Under the pieces are notes generated by a model. The model was not told where the DNA came from and searched no databases. It saw nothing but the letters and a program-made list of their open reading frames with translations. This document shows positions 44,906-54,579 of a DNA stretch of 64,000 bases, one piece after another (the first letter of the stretch is position 1; each line of letters begins with the position of its first letter). The DNA lies in NCBI GenBank assembly GCA_038146865.1, contig JAYQSL010000001.1, positions 248,001-312,000 on the forward strand, read 5' to 3'. The position numbers and the translations under genes are program-made. The stretch comes from GCA-2709075 sp038146865. Lineage in GTDB: Bacteria; Pseudomonadota; Alphaproteobacteria; MPNO01; UBA2964.

Positions 44906-46354
44906 TTGACGAAATCGTCTATGAAGCAATTCACATTTAATTTTATTGATCAAAACGAAAAAGCTATAGCTTGCGTCTCCGACTCCATTTTTTATTTTGG
45001 CGAGCTAGGTATGCAGGAGCATGAGAGTGCCGGGCTGCTATGTGACCTCTTAGAAGAGGAGAATTTTAGGGTTGAGCGCGGGATATCAGGATTTCCCACG
45101 GGGTTTTGTGCAACCTATGGGACTGGCTCCCCAGTAATTGCTATACACACAGAATATGATGCCAATCCTAATAATTCGCAGGTCAGTGGTGTCTGCGAAC
45201 CCACTCACATTACACCTTTCGCACCCGGACATTGTGAAGGTCACAATTGTAATGCGGCGGTCCTAGTGGCTGGAGCCATAGCGGCAGCGAGAGCGATGTC
45301 TGAATATAATTTGCCGGGTACCATCAAGGTCTTCGGAGCCCCAGGAGAAGAACAACTGATTTCACGACCCTACTATGTTCGTGACGGGTGGTTCGATGAT
45401 GTCGATGTCGCACTTCATGATCATTTAGGGGGTGATTTAGGGACAGTGTATGGGCTCACTCATTCCGCTGCTATTAGCGCCTACTTTCGTTTTTTTGGTC
45501 AAACGTCCCACGCCTCGGTAACGCCTTGGAATGGACGCGATGCGCTGGATGCTGTCGTTTTGATGGATATGGGTATGGCTCAATTTCGTGAGCATATGAA
45601 GCCTGAGTGGCGCGCACATCGAGTGATTAAAGAAGGAGGAGATCAACCTAATACTATACCCGCCAAAACCATGGTCTGGTGGACTTTCCGAGCACCTGAT
45701 GCTGAAGGCGCTAAAATTGTATTTGAGCAGGGTCAAAAAATAGCAGAGGGAGCGGCGATGATGACGAATACCGAAGTTCGTTGTGAGATCATGAGCGCCG
45801 TTTGGCCAGTTAGAACCAATCAGGGTCTCGCAGAGGTAATAAAGTCCAATATGGATATGATCGGTGCTCCAGACTGGACAAAGAAGGAACATGATTTTGC
45901 GAGGACCATCCAAAAAGAAATTGGGGCTGAACCTTTGGGACTACTAAATGAGGTTAGACCCCTCAATGGACCTTCCAAACAACGAGCACCCTCGAATGAT
46001 TGTGGTGATATCTCATGGAAAGTACCCATGGGACGTATTGGTTTTCCGTCTAATATTCCCGGTGTTGCTTTCCATCATTGGACTGGGGGTGCCGCACTTA
46101 CAACATCCATCGCTCACAAAGGTGCTTTTGTGGGTGCGAAAGTCCTTGCTGCAACCGTATTAGACCTGCTTACCGTTCCTGAATTGGTTGAAAGGGCAAA
46201 GGCAACATTTGCTGATGAAATAGCAGGAGTTGAATATCAGCCACTAATCCCTGAGGGCCAAAAACCTCCTATTGATTTAAATCGCGAGACGATGGAGGCG
46301 TTTCGACCTTCGATGAGAGCGCATTACCTGACTGAGCGGCCTGTCTTTATTTGA
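44906..46354 (+). CDS. M20-family amidohydrolase (AbgB-like)
   Basis: About 482 residues of the M20 zinc peptidase family, nearest in layout to p-aminobenzoyl-glutamate hydrolase subunit B. Metal-site segments are IHTEYDANPN (aspartate), GHNCNAAVL, GAPGEEQ (catalytic glutamate pair) and LHDHLGGD. The dimerisation domain begins near SAAISAYFRFFGQTSHAS. AGGAGG at 44895-44900 lies 5 bases from TTG 44906 and only 2 from GTG 44903, so TTG is preferred. It probably belongs to the same transcript as the radical SAM gene. Confidence 0.85.
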   Translation: MTKSSMKQFTFNFIDQNEKAIACVSDSIFYFGELGMQEHESAGLLCDLLEEENFRVERGISGFPTGFCATYGTGSPVIAIHTEYDANPNNSQVSGVCEPTHITPFAPGHCEGHNCNAAVLVAGAIAAARAMSEYNLPGTIKVFGAPGEEQLISRPYYVRDGWFDDVDVALHDHLGGDLGTVYGLTHSAAISAYFRFFGQTSHASVTPWNGRDALDAVVLMDMGMAQFREHMKPEWRAHRVIKEGGDQPNTIPAKTMVWWTFRAPDAEGAKIVFEQGQKIAEGAAMMTNTEVRCEIMSAVWPVRTNQGLAEVIKSNMDMIGAPDWTKKEHDFARTIQKEIGAEPLGLLNEVRPLNGPSKQRAPSNDCGDISWKVPMGRIGFPSNIPGVAFHHWTGGAALTTSIAHKGAFVGAKVLAATVLDLLTVPELVERAKATFADEIAGVEYQPLIPEGQKPPIDLNRETMEAFRPSMRAHYLTERPVFI

Positions 46355-46433
46355 TAACGCGCGCCTCATCAAAGTTGCCAACGAGTCTTGCTAATACTCT
46401 ACAATAGCAATCCTAAATTTTGATATGAGAGAC

Positions 46434-47909
46434 TTATTCGAATTTTGGAATTCGTCTGTGCTGAGTGGCCCTCTCATAGGCGTATGCGAATCTTAACATG
46501 TTGTGATCATCGTAGGCTCGCCCGAGAAAAGTGATGCCAACGGGGAGACCCGCGGATGTGTATCCAGCGGGCACAACAACTGAAGCCACGTAAATCAGGA
46601 AAGTATTAATATGAGGCGCACCAGCCTGATCTTTATACGGTGGACGAATTCCCTCTTCGATAAGGGTTGGTTCATGTTCGACGGCTTTGTGAACAATGGC
46701 GTCTAATCTATGTTCTGCCATGACGTTGAGTAAATTTGTCGTGAGGCGCTCTCGGGCAGTGTGATAACGGTCTCGATCTTCAGCGGTCGAGGAAAACTCC
46801 CAGCGGGCTCTGGTGTTGGGGCGTAGTTCACTCCATTTGGGGGAAGCCATAGCATTTTCTCGAGTTCCATAAGGGGCATTGGGGCGGCCTTCTAGCCATC
46901 GCTCAAACGACTCATCCTCTTCGCTGACGTTTCGGGTCCTTGTCGCCAAGCACTCTTGGAGTTCGGGAATTTCAATCGGATCAATTACCTCTGCCCCTGC
47001 ACCCACTAGTTCTTCAACAGCCTTATCGAATACCTCTGTGACGCGGCCAAAATCTTCCGCGTCAGGGTTTGCCTTAAAACCCATAGAAGTTCGTATTACT
47101 CCGATGCGGGCCCCTGCTAGCGCGTTCTTATCGAGAACCTCGCTATAACTGCGTGGTACGTTTCCTATTCCTCGAGCAGTCACGGGATCTTTGGGGTCAT
47201 AGCCTACAATTACGTCCATTATTTTCGCGGCATCTTCAACTGTTCGACACATTGGTCCCAGTGATCCATTTACCATTGGCCATCCAGCATACACGCCGTG
47301 TCTGGAGACTAATCCAGCTGTTGGCCTGAGGCCGCAAATCCCGTTCCAAATCGAAGGTCTGCGAATGCTAGCAAAACCCTCTTGTCCAATCCCTGCTGTG
47401 CAGAGGTTCGCAGATACTGCAGCCCCAGTACCTCCCGAAGATCCACCTGCAGTTCGAAGGGGGTCGTAAACGTTTTTGGTCGAGCCAAAAAGTGTTCCAT
47501 GGGTATCACCGGCACCTAACTCCCCCAAAGTTGCTTTCCCAATAATAATTGCACCAGCTGCCTTTAACTTGGCGGCGACGGTGCAATCCCTTCCTGGTTC
47601 GTATCCCTCAAATAAAACAGAACCCAGGGTGGTCGGCATCCCGTCTACATCTCCCTGATCTTTGAAGATTATCGGAATTCCATGAAGTGGTCCTACTGGA
47701 CCGGTTTCTAAGTAGACTTTATCAAGCTTATCTGCTTCTTCTAGAGCTTTGGGGTTGGTACAAATAAATGCATTCAAAGTTGGCCCTGACCGATCGATTT
47801 GATCGATGCGGGCTAGGTAACTTTCTACAAGCTTTCTACATGTGAGAGATCCGTTTTCGAAGGCAGCGTGGATATCTGCTATTGTGGTATCTATAATATC
47901 GAAAGGCAT
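46434..47909 (-). CDS. Amidase (amidase-signature family)
   Basis: A protein of about 491 residues with the Ser-cisSer-Lys triad of the AS family: the lysine in IPIIFKDQ, the glycine/serine-rich AGGSSGGTGAAVSA with the cis-serine, and the nucleophile in GQEGFASIRRPS. In most members the last motif reads GTDTGGSIR; QEGFAS is a moderate variation. It hydrolyses an amide or aryl-acylamide. AAGGA lies 6 bases before ATG 47909; the frame is open to 47990. It converges with the M20 gene. Confidence 0.9.
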   Translation of the reverse strand: MPFDIIDTTIADIHAAFENGSLTCRKLVESYLARIDQIDRSGPTLNAFICTNPKALEEADKLDKVYLETGPVGPLHGIPIIFKDQGDVDGMPTTLGSVLFEGYEPGRDCTVAAKLKAAGAIIIGKATLGELGAGDTHGTLFGSTKNVYDPLRTAGGSSGGTGAAVSANLCTAGIGQEGFASIRRPSIWNGICGLRPTAGLVSRHGVYAGWPMVNGSLGPMCRTVEDAAKIMDVIVGYDPKDPVTARGIGNVPRSYSEVLDKNALAGARIGVIRTSMGFKANPDAEDFGRVTEVFDKAVEELVGAGAEVIDPIEIPELQECLATRTRNVSEEDESFERWLEGRPNAPYGTRENAMASPKWSELRPNTRARWEFSSTAEDRDRYHTARERLTTNLLNVMAEHRLDAIVHKAVEHEPTLIEEGIRPPYKDQAGAPHINTFLIYVASVVVPAGYTSAGLPVGITFLGRAYDDHNMLRFAYAYERATQHRRIPKFE

Positions 47910-48061
47910 CATTATTCCTTTTTGTTGTTCTTTAATAAAATTCCCAAGAAAGTGTTTCCTGGGTTTAAGAGCTTTTGATCTTGATCCCATCTAAAATAAG
48001 ATCGTTTTTTTAATGTTATTCGATTATCGTTCCCTCCAGACCTGTATTATTGGTTGGACCT

Positions 48062-49690
48062 TCATATGCCTCTCACTCTGGGTAAGTGCATTAAATGCCA
48101 AGGGCTAGGTAATTCACCTACCGGAATTTCGATGAGTGTCGGTCCATTATGATCAAAGCCTTTCTTGAGTGCTTCCGCCAACTCTTCTGGTGCATTAATT
48201 CTGAAAGCCTGCGCCCCGAAACTTTCCGCATATTTTACGAAGTCAGGGTTATGAAGTTCAGTTCCGATGACCCTGCCGCCATATGAATGGATTTGGCTCC
48301 GTTTGACATTGCCGTAGGCCCCATCATTAAAGACCAAAGTAACGGTGGCTATATTATGCTGGACCGCTGTAGCCAGTTCATTGCTCCCAAAAAGAAAACC
48401 CCCGTCCCCGGTGATGGAGACCACGTGATTTTCCGGGTTCCCTATTTTGACACCCAATGAAGTCGGAAAACCATATCCGAGTGTCCCGGAAAAACCGGGA
48501 GAAACATAAGTTCGCGGCTTAAAAAATGGCATCCCTATTCGGGCCATATAAGCCATCTGGGTTGACTCACCGACAACAAAACCGTCCTCCGGAAGCTCAG
48601 ATCTGAGAACAGAGATAAATCCCCATTGAGGAGACAGTTTCTCAAACTCTGTTTGAAGTTCCCCCTTGGCAACCGCGAGTTCGTCTTTTCGGGAGTTTCG
48701 CTTCATATTATGTTTGGCGATGGCGTTTGCTAAGGCCGCCAAACCCTCACGAGCATCGGCCACAATGCCGACCATTGGTTTGCCACTACGATTTATCTCA
48801 CTGGCGTCGATGTCCATTCTTATTAAATTAAAACCAGGTTCCACGCCCCAACCATAATATTGCTCGTACATCCTGGTTCCGACGGCAAGAACGGCGTCGC
48901 AGTCGGCATATAATCGATGGCCCACTGCTTCGGGAACTGCAAGATGGTGGTCAGGATGGATTGCCCCCTTACCATTTCGGGACATGCTCACAGGAGCTTC
49001 GAGCATTTCCGCCACTGCTTGAAGCTCCTCGCAGGCATCAAAAACACCTCTGCCTACTAAAATCATTGGTGCTTTTGCCGCGCCTAAAATTTTTGCGGCC
49101 TGTTCGATCATGTCAGGGTCAGGTTTAGGTGGACTCGGTGGGGCGATTGGTCCTCGGAGATTTACTTCGGATACCTCTTTAAGAATGTCCGGGGCACATT
49201 CAATGGCTACTGGCCGTCTTCGGCCCGACAACATTGCCCCAAAGGCCTGTTCAATTATACGGGGTGCCTCGGAGGGATGCTCTATGCGGTCGGCCCATTT
49301 GGTGAGCTTTCGCATGACGCCAAGCTGATCATCAATTTCGTGATGTGCACCTAATTTTCGGCCGATCCGATCACTTGGGACTTGACCTGATACACATAAA
49401 ACTGGCGCGTTGCAGGCATATGCAGTGTTTAGAGCTGCGGAAGCATTCAAAAAGCCTGGTCCTGGCACTACGGCGTACGCGCTTGGTTTCCCTGTGGAGA
49501 CTGCATAACCGAAAGCCATATAGGCACCACCCTGTTCATGCCGATTATGGATGAAACGTATGGCATTACTCTCATCGTGAAGTGCGTTAAAAAAATGGTC
49601 TAGTTGAACGCCAGGGATACCAAACATTGTATCAATGCCGTAGCCACGGAGAGATTTAACTATGGCGGCACCGCCACTCATGCGTGTCAT
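48062..49690 (-). CDS. Thiamine-diphosphate enzyme, acetolactate synthase large-subunit-like
   Basis: A 542-residue ThDP enzyme with the catalytic glutamate in NRHEQGGAYMA, a central FAD/nucleotide-fold domain (APMILVGRGV), and the ThDP motif GDGGFLFGSNELATAV ending in FNDGAYGN. No small-subunit gene is nearby, so it is probably a catabolic 2-oxo acid decarboxylase or carboligase rather than biosynthetic IlvB. It lies upstream of the amidase on the same strand, 152 bases apart, so the two may be co-expressed. Confidence 0.88.
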   Translation of the reverse strand: MTRMSGGAAIVKSLRGYGIDTMFGIPGVQLDHFFNALHDESNAIRFIHNRHEQGGAYMAFGYAVSTGKPSAYAVVPGPGFLNASAALNTAYACNAPVLCVSGQVPSDRIGRKLGAHHEIDDQLGVMRKLTKWADRIEHPSEAPRIIEQAFGAMLSGRRRPVAIECAPDILKEVSEVNLRGPIAPPSPPKPDPDMIEQAAKILGAAKAPMILVGRGVFDACEELQAVAEMLEAPVSMSRNGKGAIHPDHHLAVPEAVGHRLYADCDAVLAVGTRMYEQYYGWGVEPGFNLIRMDIDASEINRSGKPMVGIVADAREGLAALANAIAKHNMKRNSRKDELAVAKGELQTEFEKLSPQWGFISVLRSELPEDGFVVGESTQMAYMARIGMPFFKPRTYVSPGFSGTLGYGFPTSLGVKIGNPENHVVSITGDGGFLFGSNELATAVQHNIATVTLVFNDGAYGNVKRSQIHSYGGRVIGTELHNPDFVKYAESFGAQAFRINAPEELAEALKKGFDHNGPTLIEIPVGELPSPWHLMHLPRVRGI

Positions 49691-49892
49691 TGAACGTCTC
49701 CCTGTATCAATTTTTTATAGATACATTATGGACCAGCGAGTTGAAGCGTCTACCTGTCCTGCTCCAGGTTTTTTTAATAAGTAAATTTCTGATTGGGTAA
49801 TCATCATTCATGGAGTATCACGAGACCAAGCTATAAGGCTTAAGAGTTACGCATTTGTTCTAGAGCTTCTAAAAATGTAAACGGAGCGGATT

Positions 49893-50699
49893 ATGTCGAT
49901 TATATTTAAATTTTCCGTGTTTCTTTCTTGGTTCTTTTTTGTGTCTCAGGCAGCTTTTGCTGCCTGTATGCTAGGAATTTCTGAAAAGCCTAAAGGCTTC
50001 AACTTCGTATCCGCTAAGAAGCTCCCAGCCGAGGGATCAGTCCTAATACATTATGTGGGGCATAGTAGTTTTTTAATTGTCTCTCCCAAAGGAGTAAGCG
50101 CTGTAACTGATTATAACGGTGTCCATAGCCCCGGCTTTGTTCCAGAGATTGTTACAATGAATAACTCTCATGAAACGCATTACACTGATTTTCCAGAACC
50201 TCAGATAGTTCATGTTTTACGTGGTTGGAGCAGAAAGATTGGGGCGGGGCCGGTTCAACACAGGGTAAAACTTCGTGATATGGCAGTGTGGAATGTGCCT
50301 ACCAACCTGGGGGTATACGGAGATCCAAAGGGGAATCGGAACTCTATTTTTGTCTTTCAAGTGGGTAGTTTTTGTATCGCACATCTTGGTCACTTGGACC
50401 ATTTGTTGTCCCGTGACCAGCTTTTAGGGGTCGGTCGGATTGATATTTTGTTTGTTCCAATAGATGGGTCTAGCACCCTAAGTCATCCAAATGCCTTGGC
50501 TGTAATCAAGCAAATTGAGCCTAAATTGGTAGTGCCGATGCATTTTCGATTTTTAGGGGCACCCGAGTCCTTCATGGCAACAGTAGCCCCGTTTTGGAAA
50601 ATTAGCTCTCTTGAAAGTAGTGATATTATTCTTTCTAGGCGCAATTTGCCCAGACGGACTGAGGTTATCTTTTTAAAACCCGGCGGTCCCTTAAAATAA
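49893..50699 (+). CDS. Secreted metallo-beta-lactamase-fold hydrolase (UlaG-like)
   Basis: A 268-residue protein with a signal peptide ending near AAFAAC (residue 25) and an MBL fold of the UlaG-like group: YVGHSSFLIV opening, TMNNSHETHYTD at the metal-motif position, HLGHLDHL, FVPIDG and PMHFRF. The HxHxDH motif is altered to SHETHYTD, so the metal site is unusual and one ligand may be missing. The substrate is unknown. It diverges from the ThDP gene. Confidence 0.75.
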   Translation: MSIIFKFSVFLSWFFFVSQAAFAACMLGISEKPKGFNFVSAKKLPAEGSVLIHYVGHSSFLIVSPKGVSAVTDYNGVHSPGFVPEIVTMNNSHETHYTDFPEPQIVHVLRGWSRKIGAGPVQHRVKLRDMAVWNVPTNLGVYGDPKGNRNSIFVFQVGSFCIAHLGHLDHLLSRDQLLGVGRIDILFVPIDGSSTLSHPNALAVIKQIEPKLVVPMHFRFLGAPESFMATVAPFWKISSLESSDIILSRRNLPRRTEVIFLKPGGPLK

Positions 50700-50701
50700 A
50701 G

Positions 50702-50845
50702 ATGCCGCCAGCAATAGATGGGATATGTCTTTGTGCTGCTACGGAGATGTATGAAATTTCTATAATCAATACAAACCAGGAATGTAAGGCTGGTCGAATG
50801 AATCCCGATCTGGCCAAACATTGCGAGGGGCTCAAAGGGTGCTAG
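50702..50845 (+). CDS. Possible small cysteine-containing protein (47 residues)
   Basis: An ATG 3 bases after the MBL stop opens a 47-codon frame ending in TAG 50843-50845. The predicted peptide starts MPPAIDGICLC and has five cysteines (9, 11, 28, 41, 47). There is no strong ribosome site and no recognised family. It may be a chance frame; its position in line with the MBL gene is the only support. It fills most of the 190-base gap before the oxidoreductase genes. Confidence 0.25.
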   Translation: MPPAIDGICLCAATEMYEISIINTNQECKAGRMNPDLAKHCEGLKGC

Positions 50846-50890
50846 TCTTTGGTTGATATTTTAAGATTCACGTAAAGCTGATGAGAAGTG

Positions 50891-53041
50891 ATGGAACGTT
50901 CCTTTAAAAAAGAGGTGGAGCAACTCAGGCTTGGTGAGGGGGGTCGCTTTCATGGTGAGGGGATCCTGGCTGTCACGAAGGCGCTACTGCAATCTGGCGT
51001 CTCATACGTGGGCGGCTACCAGGGAGCGCCGGTTTCGCATTTGATGGATGTTCTATCAGACGCAAAGCCCATGTTGGATGAGCTAGGTGTTCACTTTGAA
51101 GTTTGTGCGAATGAGGCCGCCGCTGCCGCCATGCTAGCCGCATCTGTTCATTATCCGATGCGTGGGGCAGTGACCTGGAAATCGATCGTTGGAACAAATG
51201 TTGCCTCCGATGCACTGTCTAACCTCTCATCCGCTGGTGTTGTTGGGGGGGCACTCATTATTTTGGGTGAAGATTACGGGGAGGGTGCAAGTATTATTCA
51301 GGAGCGGACTCATGCATTTGCGATGAAGTCAGCAGTTTGTTTATTAGATCCTCGGCCTGACCAGCCAACCATCGTTCAGCTTGTTGAAAAGGGTTTCTCG
51401 CTTTCAGAGGCCTCAAATATGCCTGTTATGATGGAGTTACGCATCCGAGCCTGTCATATTTTTGGGCACTTTAATACGAAAGATAACCAAGCACCTAAAA
51501 TATCTCATAAGGCGCCGCTCACATCGCCAACATTTGATTTTTCAAAAGTATGTCTGCCGCCAGCCACATATGAGCAGGAAAAGCTCAAAGTGGATCAGCG
51601 GCTACCTGCCGCGATTTCTTTTATAAAAGATAACAAATTAAATGAATTTTTTGAGGGAGATGTCACGGAAATCGGTATTGTTGTTCAAGGTGGCATATAT
51701 AACACGCTGTTGCGATCACTTTATCAATTTGGTCTAGCTGATATTTTCGGTAATAGTCGACTGCCGATTTATGTCCTCAATGTGACATACCCCCTTGTGC
51801 CCGACGAGATCACCGAGTTTTGTAGGGACAAAGAAGCAGTTTTAATGATTGAAGAAGGTCAGCCGGATTATCTCGAACAATCAGTTGGGGCGATCTTGCG
51901 GAGAGCTGAAATCAGTGCCGCTCTCCACGGTAAGGATGTATTACCAATGGCCGGAGAATATACCTCTGCGGTAATCTTAAAAGCTCTTGCGGACTTTTTC
52001 GAAAAAATAGGAACCTCTACTCTGCAAATGGGGCCAGCGGTTGATCAAGTTAGAGCTCTTTTGGAATCTCGGGATGAAGAGGCAAGAGATCTTTTACCAA
52101 ATTTGCCAGTGCGGACACCCAGCTTCTGTACAGGTTGTCCGGAGCGACCAATTTTCAGCGCACTCAACATATTGAAAGAAGAGTTGGGCCCCACTCATGT
52201 GAGTGCGGATATAGGTTGTCATACTTTTGCCGCCTTGCCGCCATTCAACGTCGGGCAAACTGTGATGGGTTATGGTCTTGGATTGGCGAGTGCCGCCGGG
52301 GTCGCGCCTAATTTTGATCGTCGGGTTGTAAGTATAATGGGCGATGGCGGGTTTTGGCACAACGGTTTGACCAGTGGAGTTGTAGCGGCTCAGGCAAACC
52401 AGAGTGATGAGGTGTTGTTAGTCGTAAATAATGGTTACACCTCTGCTACTGGCTGGCAACTCTTACCGTCCAGTAACCATCACCGACTTGGAAATCAGCG
52501 CAGGATATCTATTCAAACAGTTCTTCGGGGTCTGGGTATCAAATGGCTCAGAACTGTCCGTACTTACTCAATTGATAAAATGATTTCCGCTCTTCGAGAA
52601 GCAATGACAACCAGCAAAGGAGGGCTGAAGGTCATCGTTGCTGATGGAGAATGCCAGCTGGCTAGACAGCGAAGAATTCGGCCTTTAATTGCTTCAAAGC
52701 TTGCCCAAGGTAAAAGGGTGGTGAAGTCACGATTCGGTATCGATGACGATATTTGCACTGGAGACCATGCTTGTATAAGGCTATCTGGATGCCCATCTCT
52801 TACCATTAAGCCAACACCCGACCCTCTTCGGGATCATCCTGTGGCCCACGTAAATAACGATTGCGTCGGATGCGGCGTATGCGGAGAGGTAAGTCATGCG
52901 GCGGTTCTGTGCCCTTCCTTTTATGAAGCCAAGATAGTTCAAAATCCGACGCTTTTAGATATTGTTTTATTCAAAATACGTAAGTCGGTAATAGCGATCA
53001 TGGCGCCCCGCCAGTCCCTGACCGAGGCTCGGGATGCCTGA
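50891..53041 (+). CDS. Indolepyruvate:ferredoxin oxidoreductase alpha-subunit-like (IorA)
   Basis: About 716 residues. The N-terminal pyrimidine-type domain opens with GEGILAVTKALLQSGVSYVGGYQGAPVSHLMD (in short GYQGAP), a middle domain follows, and the ThDP domain has CTGCPERPIF, DIGCH and GDGGFWHNG (about 483-491) with NNGYTSATGWQ. The C-terminal part has cysteine clusters CTGDHACIRLSGC and CVGCGVCGEV for iron-sulfur centres. Archaeal and bacterial IorA enzymes convert aryl pyruvates to aryl-acetyl-CoA. ATG 50891 is preferred over the adjacent GTG 50888. It overlaps the beta gene by 8 bases. Confidence 0.88.
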   Translation: MERSFKKEVEQLRLGEGGRFHGEGILAVTKALLQSGVSYVGGYQGAPVSHLMDVLSDAKPMLDELGVHFEVCANEAAAAAMLAASVHYPMRGAVTWKSIVGTNVASDALSNLSSAGVVGGALIILGEDYGEGASIIQERTHAFAMKSAVCLLDPRPDQPTIVQLVEKGFSLSEASNMPVMMELRIRACHIFGHFNTKDNQAPKISHKAPLTSPTFDFSKVCLPPATYEQEKLKVDQRLPAAISFIKDNKLNEFFEGDVTEIGIVVQGGIYNTLLRSLYQFGLADIFGNSRLPIYVLNVTYPLVPDEITEFCRDKEAVLMIEEGQPDYLEQSVGAILRRAEISAALHGKDVLPMAGEYTSAVILKALADFFEKIGTSTLQMGPAVDQVRALLESRDEEARDLLPNLPVRTPSFCTGCPERPIFSALNILKEELGPTHVSADIGCHTFAALPPFNVGQTVMGYGLGLASAAGVAPNFDRRVVSIMGDGGFWHNGLTSGVVAAQANQSDEVLLVVNNGYTSATGWQLLPSSNHHRLGNQRRISIQTVLRGLGIKWLRTVRTYSIDKMISALREAMTTSKGGLKVIVADGECQLARQRRIRPLIASKLAQGKRVVKSRFGIDDDICTGDHACIRLSGCPSLTIKPTPDPLRDHPVAHVNNDCVGCGVCGEVSHAAVLCPSFYEAKIVQNPTLLDIVLFKIRKSVIAIMAPRQSLTEARDA

Positions 53042-54560
53042 GAAATTTCCGGATCGCCCTATAACTCTCATGATCTCAGCGATTGGCGGTGAAGGTGGCG
53101 GGGTCCTAGCCAATTGGATCGTTGCAGCGGCGCGGCACTCAGAATTAGAGGTGCAAGCCACCTCCATTCCCGGTGTGGCGCAAAGAACCGGCGCAACCGT
53201 TTATTACCTGGAAATTTACCCGGTGCCACAAAATCAATTACAAGGTAAGCGGCCAATCTTGGGGATTTATCCAGGTATAGGTGATATCGATATAATGATC
53301 TCCAGCGAGTTCGCCGAGGTTGGTCGCGCAATTGCAAATGGCTTTATTACGCCTGACAGAACTATTCTCATAGCCTCTGCCCATAGGGTGTTTGCCATAA
53401 ATGAAAAGTCTGATCCTGCCGATGGCAGGATGGATGACACGCTCGTCATAAATGCCGTTAATCAGCGCGCAGCAAAAGTAATAGTGGACGACCTAAATGG
53501 TCTTGCCGAAAAATCAGGGGTGAGTCTGAATGCTGTTCTCCTAGGTGTATTAGCTGGCGAGGTTGATTTTATCTCGCGCTCTTCTTTCGAGGCTGCAATT
53601 CAAGAGAGTGGGATTTCTACCGAGAGAAATTTAAAAGGTTTTGAATTAGGTTTTTCCCATAAGTTTAGGAATCTTTCAGAAGTATTTTCTGAGAATCCTA
53701 AGAATGAAAAACGTTATGCTCGTCGCATAGAAAAAGTATCTAAAAATCTTGGCTGCCTGTCCCTGCCTCAGTCGGTACAATCAGTCGCGATGGAGGGTTT
53801 CCACAGGCTCTCCGCCTATCAAAGTAAAACTTATGCAACACTCTACATAGATCGGCTGGTGGATCTTTTTAGGTCTGAGCAAGCATGTGGCGGTAACGGT
53901 TCAATTACACTAGAAACAGCGCGGCATCTGGCGGTTCGGATGTCCTATGAGGATATTATTCGAGTTGCTCAGTTGAAGATCGACCCGGCTAGGATGGTCA
54001 GAATACGAAAAGAGGTGCGGGCAGGATCAGGTGAGCCCGTGGAAGTGTACGACTATTTTAAGCCGGGGCTTGAAGAGTTAGGGGATATTTTACCTAGATG
54101 TATCGGACGACATTTATTGTTTCTTGCACGCAAGTGGAACCTTGTTGATAAAACAAAATTAGGGATCCGTTTTCGTAGCACCACTATTCTGGGTTTTATG
54201 GTGCTTCGGATTCTTGCTGGGATGCGCTGGCTGCGCCCTAAAAGTTATGGTTACTCTCGAAGGCAAGAAAATATTTTGCAATATCTGTCGGACGTAAAGA
54301 ACGCTTGTCCAATTTCAACGGATTTTGCTTGGGAGGTTGCGGCCTGCGGGGCGTTGGAAAAGGGATATGGGAGCACAGCAAAACGTACTGGGGGGAAAAT
54401 TGGGGACCTGCGTACCGCAATTATTGAGCCGGTATTTGAGGGAAAGATGAGCGCGGTTAAAGGGTGTGATGCGCTTGCCAATGCTCGAGTAGTGGCAACA
54501 AAGGATGCCGACGGTAACAGGCTAGGAGAGCTTTTGAGGGATATTGTCGCGGCCTCTTAG
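53034..54560 (+). CDS. Indolepyruvate oxidoreductase beta-subunit-like protein with C-terminal extension
   Basis: A 508-residue protein. Residues about 8-200 match the gamma-type domain of 2-oxo acid:ferredoxin oxidoreductases (ISAIGGEGGGVLANWIVAAA, PGVAQRTGATVYYLEIYP). The remaining 300 residues are the DUF6537-like extension found in proteobacterial IorB fusions; its role is unknown. Its ATG lies within the end of the alpha gene, so the subunits are made together. The pair probably oxidises an aryl or branched 2-oxo acid to the acyl-CoA. Confidence 0.85.
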   Translation: MPEKFPDRPITLMISAIGGEGGGVLANWIVAAARHSELEVQATSIPGVAQRTGATVYYLEIYPVPQNQLQGKRPILGIYPGIGDIDIMISSEFAEVGRAIANGFITPDRTILIASAHRVFAINEKSDPADGRMDDTLVINAVNQRAAKVIVDDLNGLAEKSGVSLNAVLLGVLAGEVDFISRSSFEAAIQESGISTERNLKGFELGFSHKFRNLSEVFSENPKNEKRYARRIEKVSKNLGCLSLPQSVQSVAMEGFHRLSAYQSKTYATLYIDRLVDLFRSEQACGGNGSITLETARHLAVRMSYEDIIRVAQLKIDPARMVRIRKEVRAGSGEPVEVYDYFKPGLEELGDILPRCIGRHLLFLARKWNLVDKTKLGIRFRSTTILGFMVLRILAGMRWLRPKSYGYSRRQENILQYLSDVKNACPISTDFAWEVAACGALEKGYGSTAKRTGGKIGDLRTAIIEPVFEGKMSAVKGCDALANARVVATKDADGNRLGELLRDIVAAS

Positions 54561-54579
54561 GTAGACCCCTTCAAAGTTT

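Noticed and set aside
46380..46420. TTGCTA/TAGCAA inverted repeat between the M20 and amidase genes
   Set aside because: Six-base stem with an 11-base loop and no T-run; too weak to call a terminator.
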